A stretch of 64,000 nt of DNA, taken from Liolophura sinensis. Lineage: Eukaryota > Mollusca > Polyplacophora > Chitonida > Chitonidae. The stretch's first letter is position 1, and each line of letters opens with the position of its first letter. Both the position numbers and the translations under genes were made by a program. The notes below the pieces were generated by a model, which did no database searches, was not told the origin of the DNA, and saw only the letters and a list, made by a program, of their open reading frames with translations. The stretch lies in assembly GCF_032854445.1 (NCBI RefSeq), contig NC_088295.1, positions 51,379,249 through 51,443,248 of the forward strand, read 5' to 3'. Shown in pieces: positions 57,828-64,000 of this stretch.

Positions 57828-57899
57828 GGTGTCTTCACTTTCAGACCTGGGTTTTAGACAATTTGAGCCGGAATCATCAAAAAGAAATCATCCAACAAC

Positions 57900-57910
57900 G
57901 TCGCCATTTT
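57900..57910 (-). promoter_or_regulatory. BRWD: YY1-like element in the BRWD 5' region
   Basis: The minus strand reads AAAATGGCGAC about 75 bases before the BRWD start codon. YY1 sites of the AANATGGCGGC type typically lie in sense orientation just downstream of transcription starts. This suggests initiation near 57920-57960. One base differs from consensus. Confidence 0.45.
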
Positions 57911-58183
57911 CCAGTTTAGTCGACCATTTATTTCAACAGCGTTTCGCAGGCCAAGCAGTGGGGAGCGGATGAATACAAGCTGGATGTATCGGGAATTTTG
58001 GGAAGAGTTTTACAGCCATGAAGCGACCGGTGGGCTAATTTAAATGCCACTTCTGTGTTCTTTCAATGAACTTAGGATACTGAACTCAAGAAAAGTTTGA
58101 TATTTGATGAACGAATGAGTACTTCGTTAGTGCACTCTATTACTGCGGATGTATATGTACAAGGCGCTTCGAGCAAGTGCGCG

Positions 58184-58191
58184 TGACGTCA
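58184..58191. promoter_or_regulatory. Consensus CRE between BRWD and DHDDS
   Basis: The palindrome TGACGTCA sits in GCGTGACGTCATC, 357 bases upstream of the BRWD start codon and on the DHDDS side. It is a perfect CREB/ATF site in the divergent promoter interval. I did not find the DHDDS 5' non-coding exon by inspection. Confidence 0.5.
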
Positions 58192-59880
58192 TCATTGAAA
58201 CCCGCAAAAGGCGTCATGAAAAATGTTGAGGGACTGTTTGATGCATGTGTTGTGTGAATTATGAAATAAATTACTCCTAGAATCTCTCAATCATAAGACT
58301 TCGTCGGCTGTGCATGGCTACTTCACGCCACAAATGCTGAAATTTGAACTACTGAGTCCACTGACATGCCTCGTGACAGCTGCCGGCCCCATGGCGAGAA
58401 TGTAGGTCACAGTGGGTCTCCACGTTGTGACTTATAACTGAGTGCACACGCAAGGCGGAAGAAAAGGTTGGTGCAAGTCACTGTCAAATTCATTCTTTTT
58501 ATGGGGGATTTTTGGTAAAGTGGCGGTATTAATGATCAGTATCTTAGTTGATGAGTTTTGGACAGATTTAAATTGGGCTTGTATCGTTATATGCCAAGAA
58601 AACATACTGAATCGAAACTGATGCAATTCTCCTGGGTTAACTGAAAGTTAATACATTTAGATTTGTCTATAATAATTAAAGTTTACATTAGACATTAATT
58701 GCGTGTGACTAATCAATGCATGCAAATCTGCCAGGAATTTTGATTATATAAGCCTGTTTGTTTTTGGGGTTGTTTTTTGGACACTTATATTTTGTTCTAG
58801 TCTTTGAAATTGATGCATACTTGTACATATAGATTATATCATGTGTCACGATGGGACACCAAACATTGTATGTCTGGTTGTGTTTGTAACTGATACATAA
58901 TGGTCGTAAGAACCTGTCAGCAGAACCTTATCTAATTTAAGAGTAAGTTGGGAAAAAGGTGAACAACCATATAATCCCAGCAGTTTGCTCTGGGCACTTC
59001 GGTTTCCTTCAGTCTAGACCATTGAAGCAAACACCACTGACAACATAGAATTTAGCATGTGTTTCTATATCGTCCATTAGGAATATTTCTCTTCACTTTA
59101 CAACACAAGCCTATGTAATGATTGGTGTACATCTGCGTACGGTAATTAAGATGCCCAAACCTGCAGTAGTAAACACTTCTTCTAACAATGATTCATCTAC
59201 TGAAATTTTCGAACCGAGAATTCAAGCAGAGATGTTTCATTTGTGAGCTTCAAGCAAGAGTTACGCTGGCTGTTTGAAAGATAGACAACTCCCATCTCCA
59301 ATTTGAGAGTGCAGATTTCAGCGCACGCAGCATTAGTGTGTGCTACATTTTTCATTTAATGTTGTACTGTCATTTCGTGCGGTACCTAAATCTCAGTGTG
59401 TGTCGTGATAGACATGTTAAATTTAGCCTATAAAGCTATGGTTACTTCAGGTGATATTAAATACGCTTTTATAGATAACACAGAAAGATTTCATGTGAGA
59501 TGAAGTTTGCCAATGTCATACATGTATACTTTACTATGATACGGTACACATTTTGAACATCAGTGGCTTCATTTATTTGGTGTTTAGTGCTACAATGTGA
59601 TAATTTTGCTTGATTATCATCGTCACCAGAGAGGTGAATGGTAAAACCGAAATGCAAATTTAATTTCACCCCATTTTGCTCTCCCCCCTCCACCCGCCCA
59701 CGGGGTGGAATAACCTGTGACGAAATAGATTGGAAAGCCCTTTAACTATCACTTTAATAGTTAAGGATGCTGTTTAACTATCAACACGACCGCTGTCCGT
59801 TAAGTCTTTTGTGTAATAGATGTCATATTCACAGGGAGTGTTGTGTAAAATTTGTGTCATCATGTAATTCATTTGAACTG
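58192..59880. other. Divergent intergenic interval, DHDDS side
   Basis: No coding exon or named repeat is recognised. The DHDDS coding exon at 60278 starts at a splice acceptor, so a non-coding first exon probably lies in this stretch; its position is unknown. Confidence 0.4.
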
Positions 59881-60157
59881 GGGGGCCTGTGTGGCTCAGT
59901 TGATTAGCGTGCTAGGGCAGCGTAATGACCCAGGAGCCTCTCGCCAATGCGGTCGCTGAGAGTTCAAGTCCAGCCCATGCTGGCTTCCTCCTCGGCCTTA
60001 CGTGGGAAGCTCTGCTAGCAACCTGCGGATGGTCGTGGGTTTCCCCTGGGCGTTGCCTGGTTTCCTCCCACCATAATGCTGGCCGCTTTCGTATAAGTGA
60101 AATATTCTTGAGTACGGCATAAAACACCAATCAAATAAGTAAATAAATCAAATAAAT
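59881..60157 (+). repeat. SINE family A, full length
   Basis: Head GGGGGGCCTGTGTGGCTCAG with box A (TGGCTCAGTTGATT), box B (GAGTTCAAGTCCAGC), body, 3' domain and an A/T-rich tail (CAAATAAGTAAATAAATC). It lies just upstream of the first DHDDS coding exon. Confidence 0.94.
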
Positions 60158-60279
60158 TAGAGCTGAGGTTAAAGTATGTAACATATGTTATCTGTTCACA
60201 AATTCTTTATTACCAGGGGAAGTAGTAATAGTAAATTAGATCATTAGTAAAAATAGTAAAATTGATTTTGGTTTCAGCA

Positions 60280-63167
60280 ATGTCTTGGTTTCCTGAACGT
60301 GGTGAACGTTCCTGGTTAAGAAAATTCTGCACACGTGTACTGAAAACAGGTCCTATACCCAAGCATGTAGCAATCATCATGGATGGTAATAGGCGATTTG
60401 CTGTGAAAAACAGCATGGCCAGAGCTGAGGGACATCTTAAAGGATTTGACAAGCTAACAGAGGTATATATTGCTTTCATAATTAATGTTAACATTATGTG
60501 ACTTGTAGACTCGTATGACTGGCATGGAGTTTAGATTTACTTACTACTACAGAATCCGCACTTGTAATGACTGCTGTGTACACCACTTGACTTGAATGGC
60601 ATTAGTGACAAGTGTTTTAAAGTGAACACGGGGGCCTCCGTGGCTCAGTCGGTTAAAGCGCTAGCGCAGCGTAATGACCCAGGAGTCTCTCACCAGTGCG
60701 GTCGCTGTGAGTTCAAGTCCAGCTCATGCTGGCTTCCTCTCCGGCCGTACGTAAGAAGGTCTGTCAGCAACCTGCGGATGGTCGTGGGTTTCCCCCGGGC
60801 TCTGCCCGGTTTCCACCCACCATAATGCTGGCCGCCGTCGTATAAGTGAAATATTCTTGAGTACGGCGTAAAACACCAATCAAAAAAAAAAAAAAAAAAA
60901 AAGTGAACACGTAATTGTTTAACTGTAAATATTCAAATTTGTTTTTGTCATCTTGAAAGCATGTGATTTAACACTTTTTATTTACCCAAATGTTTTGACA
61001 ACTTGGCCTCATTTTGGAAATAATATCACAACCAAGAGACATTGTGTAATGTGTTGGTAAGTGTTGACATGGTAACTGGATTTTTGTCATTTGTAATATA
61101 TCTAGCTAAACTTTTGCTGTTTACCGCTAAACATATCAATTTTCAGTGAGTACGATTAAACTGTCATGTCCTTCATGTCTTTCCTTCATGCAGTGTAGTC
61201 CAAACTTCAGCCCTGATGCAGTATTTCGTGAGTTAGTATGAGAGACTAACTAAAAGAGACTAACATACCTAAAGAGAGTACCAGTACATGTACATAAAAC
61301 ATAAAGTGAACATTGCTCAGCTGAGAAAGGTTATGTTGATATGTAGGACAAGAGATACATTCCTCTGCTGCCTGACCCATGAAAGATGTACTACAATCCT
61401 GGGGTGAAATTTGGCCATTGTTTTTTCTTTTAACTTAACATTTGGGTCTTCATTATTTTATCTTTCCTCTCACATAAAGAAGAAATCTAAATTTAAATCA
61501 TAATTTAAAGTACCTTATATTGGACATGTAATGTGTAACTTGTGAACTAGTTAACACTGATTAGAGGGATGAACTCATGTTCACCTGCTGTGAATGTAAA
61601 CGCCTGCTAAATGTTTATTACAGAGGTCTGTCAGTGAGGGCACTTGTTAACGGAAACATCAGCCTTGATCCCCCCCGCCAGAGTGCAATCAGGGGAGGGG
61701 TTTCTAAACATATTCCAGCGGCTTTTGCTCAGAACCAAATCATGCTTTCATGCAGCATTAATGATATTTAAAATGTTACATAAGTAGGTTGATCTGTTCA
61801 CTTTTTGACTGGATGTAGCAAATTGGTGATTAAAGTTAATTTGCAAATGGATAAGTGCAGGTTTTGACACATGCGCTTGAGGCTCCTCAAGATATTTTTG
61901 AGACAGTCCTGTCAGGATAGATTTTTCTTGGTTGCTCCTAACACAATACTTTGAAATTTTGCACACATGTGGCTGAAAACTTAATATATTAATAAAAGAA
62001 AGTGAAAGTTTTCAGTGCATTTGGAACTTTTGAATGTTTTAACTTTAAATGATCTCTCTCAAAAAAAAAATGTTTGGGGTTGTTTTTTAGCTTAAATATT
62101 GAACTATGCATTTGGACAATAAAACTGTGAAAATTGGCAAAAAGATAGCATTTTGATAAACAGCGCTGATTTTTTACACAAAGATAAATTTTGAAAGTAG
62201 TTTTGAAATCTTCACTTTTTTAGCTTTCAGAATATTTATATGTACATATGACTTATGGGATTGTTTAATGGGATTTGTGAGGCAGTAAACATTTACCACA
62301 GGCATGCCAGGTACATGTAATCCCCATCAATGAGTTAATCCCTGTCAATGAGTTAATCCCTGTCAATGAGTTAATCCCTCTAATCAGTACAGTTTTTCTT
62401 TTTCAAGGCTTTCTGATCATGTAAATGTATTCAACAGGAAACATGGCTGGGATAATCCAAATTTTTCACAAATTATGTGATTTTACAGGTTTTTATTCTT
62501 ATTTTACGATACTGAAAAAATATTTATTCATCCCATATATCAATTAATAAGTGGCATGGCTTGAATGCATGTACACTGTATTGATATATTTTAGAAACAT
62601 TTAGAGACTTCAGAATGTTTTGGGCTTATGCTTGTTTTCTGAGTAAAATTCCAAACTATAGCCAGCTAGGTCAGAACCCCAGACTGAACTGCCTGTGCTA
62701 TTGATCTCACCATGAGTTCGACAATAAAGAAATTGAAACCCATGTTTAATCGCTCTGTGTAACCACAACTTTTGCCTGAAACTGAAAATCTGTATTAGAA
62801 TAGTAAGGAACACTGTCTTGTCAGGTAGCTCTCCCTGGTTGGAGGTGTGAAGATTGGTGGTTTACTTCTGGCCACTCTGACCACCCCCCCCCCCCATATA
62901 TATTCCCATTTATTTGACACTTCCCTGTTAATGTTGAAGAATTTTTAGTCCGGCATATTAAACCTCATAAAAGTGGCATTCAGTCATTTTGATTTAACTT
63001 ACTCCTGTTCCTTCATACTTTCAGACATTGGAATGGTGTCTGGATTTAGGCATCATGGAGGTCACAGTTTATGCCTTCAGCATAGAAAATTTTAAAAGAT
63101 CAAAGGAAGAAGTTGAATGTTTGATGGAACTGTCTCGCAAGAAGTTTGCCAAGCTGATGGAAGAAAA
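60280..63167 (+). CDS. DHDDS: DHDDS, dehydrodolichyl diphosphate synthase catalytic subunit, first two coding exons (partial)
   Basis: Exons are 60278-60462 (coding from ATG at 60280) and 63025-63167; the rest lies beyond the window. The protein starts [20 protein letters not shown], then [15 protein letters not shown] and [12 protein letters not shown], continuing [20 protein letters not shown] and [16 protein letters not shown]. It aligns without gaps to human DHDDS (starts MSW, with IMDGNRRYA and [15 protein letters not shown]). The enzyme extends farnesyl diphosphate with isopentenyl units in cis to make the dolichol precursor at the ER, together with NUS1. The Asp of MDGNRR (residue 35) is the conserved magnesium-binding residue of cis-prenyltransferases. 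The first exon's acceptor (TTTCAG, 60277) shows that an upstream non-coding exon exists. Exon 2 ends in phase 2 at a GTGAGT donor. Confidence 0.96.
60631..60901 (+). repeat. SINE family A, full length, poly(A)-tailed young copy
   Basis: Intact head (GGGGCCTCCGTGGCTCAGTC, box A), box B, body and 3' domain. The tail is about 21 A instead of (AAAT)n. AGTGAACACG flanks it at 60621-60630 and 60902-60911. It lies in DHDDS intron 2 and looks the least diverged copy of the window. Confidence 0.96.
62318..62380 (+). repeat. 18-bp tandem repeat
   Basis: Three units of AATCCCTGTCAATGAGTT in the DHDDS intron. Confidence 0.9.
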
Positions 63168-63588
63168 GTGAGTTGCTGCTTTGTCTATTTATCTCTCTTT
63201 GGGTCTATCAACATCTTTTTGAAGTGAATGCATTCGTGCAGTCAGCTGTTGTAACCTTTACTTTTTACCTTATTCCCAAAAAGAGGTAATAGCGCACCTC
63301 TGCCATAAAACTTATTTAATAAGAACATAAGTTCTTACATAAGAACTACATGTATACTGTCATTTTTTCTTATTTCCTGGAAACTCTCATATCTCCAAAA
63401 TGTTCAAATATCCCCCTCATACTCTCTATTAGTAGCAGAAAAGTTGAGTCTTGGACTTATGACAGCCATTTTGATTATAGAACACATTTTCATGATTTTT
63501 GAAATTGTTGCATGAATTCATGATGAGGTTTGTATTAATTCTGATTGGTCAGTGATGGCATAAGGTTCATGACAAGTTTATTAGAGTT

Positions 63589-63857
63589 TGATTTATTTAC
63601 TTATTTGGTTGGTGTTTTTTGCCATTTTTTTATTTCACTTGTACGACAGCAGCCAGCAGTATGGTACAAGGAAACCGGGCAGAGCCCAGGGGGAAATCCA
63701 CAACCATATATAATTTACTGGCAGACCTTCCCACGTAAGGGCCAGAGATGAAGCCAGCAGGAGCTGGACTTGAACCCACAGCAATGGCATTTTTGAGAGG
63801 CTCCTGGGTCATTGCGCTATGCTGGCATGTTAACCACCTCGGCCACGAAGGCCCCCC
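63589..63857 (-). repeat. SINE family A, full length
   Basis: Tail (TTTATTTACTTATTTGGTTG), body (GGCAGAGCCCAGGGGGAAAT), box B (GCTGGACTTGAACCCACAGC) and head (GGCCACGAAGGCCCCCC). The flanks AAGTTTATTAGAGTT and AAGTGCATTAGAGAGTT look like a worn target-site duplication. Confidence 0.9.
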
Positions 63858-64000
63858 AAGTGCATTAGAGAGTTCAGTGATATACTCTAGCCTTTCTCAG
63901 ATACCAGTGTAATAAATGCATGCATTTATCTGTCAGTTGTTTCCTGTAATGTGTAAAACTTGCCTCTCGTTTTATGTTTAAGAATGTTATGTTTTTCTAA

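Noticed and set aside
59881-59970. tRNA-like heads at 59881 and 60631 as tRNA genes
   Set aside because: Box A and box B are present, but the acceptor and anticodon arms do not fold as a functional tRNA, and the sequence continues into a SINE body and tail.

Overview
This is a window of animal nuclear DNA: about 60% A+T, with small exons split by GT-AG introns, tRNA-derived SINEs, minisatellites and one tRNA gene. The SINEs have a tail reading (TTTA)n, then TTGGTGTTTTACGCC, or (GTGA)n, then GCTTGGGGTTTAACG. From memory these resemble elements common in molluscs and related lophotrochozoans, so a marine mollusc or close relative is likely. That assignment is an inference. There are three protein genes. 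(1) Plus strand, 7362-14691: a five-exon gene for a predicted 445-residue disordered, Ser/Asp-rich protein that I do not recognise. All four introns are phase 1. (2) Minus strand, 57827 down to 25857: a complete BRWD/PHIP-family gene (LisH-like N terminus, WD40 propeller, cryptic Tudor module, two bromodomains) that I resolved into 33 coding exons. Apart from one single-base frameshift in exon 24, the reading frame is continuous and predicts about 1779 residues, close to human PHIP (about 1820). (3) Plus strand, from 60280 and running off the window: the first two coding exons of DHDDS, the catalytic subunit of dehydrodolichyl diphosphate synthase. BRWD and DHDDS are head to head. A consensus CRE lies between them and a YY1-like site lies in the BRWD 5' region. 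An intron-containing tRNA-Lys(TTT) gene lies on the minus strand at 18536-18627. Layout: 1-5650 is A+T-rich with no recognisable gene. 5651-6800 is a 31-bp minisatellite with an embedded (TG)n. 7.3-14.7 kb is the orphan gene. 14.7-25.4 kb is intergenic with the tRNA gene and decayed SINEs, and may include a long BRWD 3' UTR. 25.45-57.83 kb is BRWD with about a dozen intronic SINEs, several minisatellites and a 1.6-kb element with terminal inverted repeats. 58-60.2 kb is the divergent promoter region. 60.28-64 kb is the start of DHDDS with two intronic SINEs. The most unusual signal is that several minisatellites in BRWD start exactly at exon borders. The exon 23 donor is repeated about a dozen times as a decoy 5' splice-site array. 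The exon 15 acceptor junction seeds a 20-bp array. The exon 31 donor is duplicated, and a 26-bp array begins at the stop codon. Four SINE families with different bodies also share one 3' domain.
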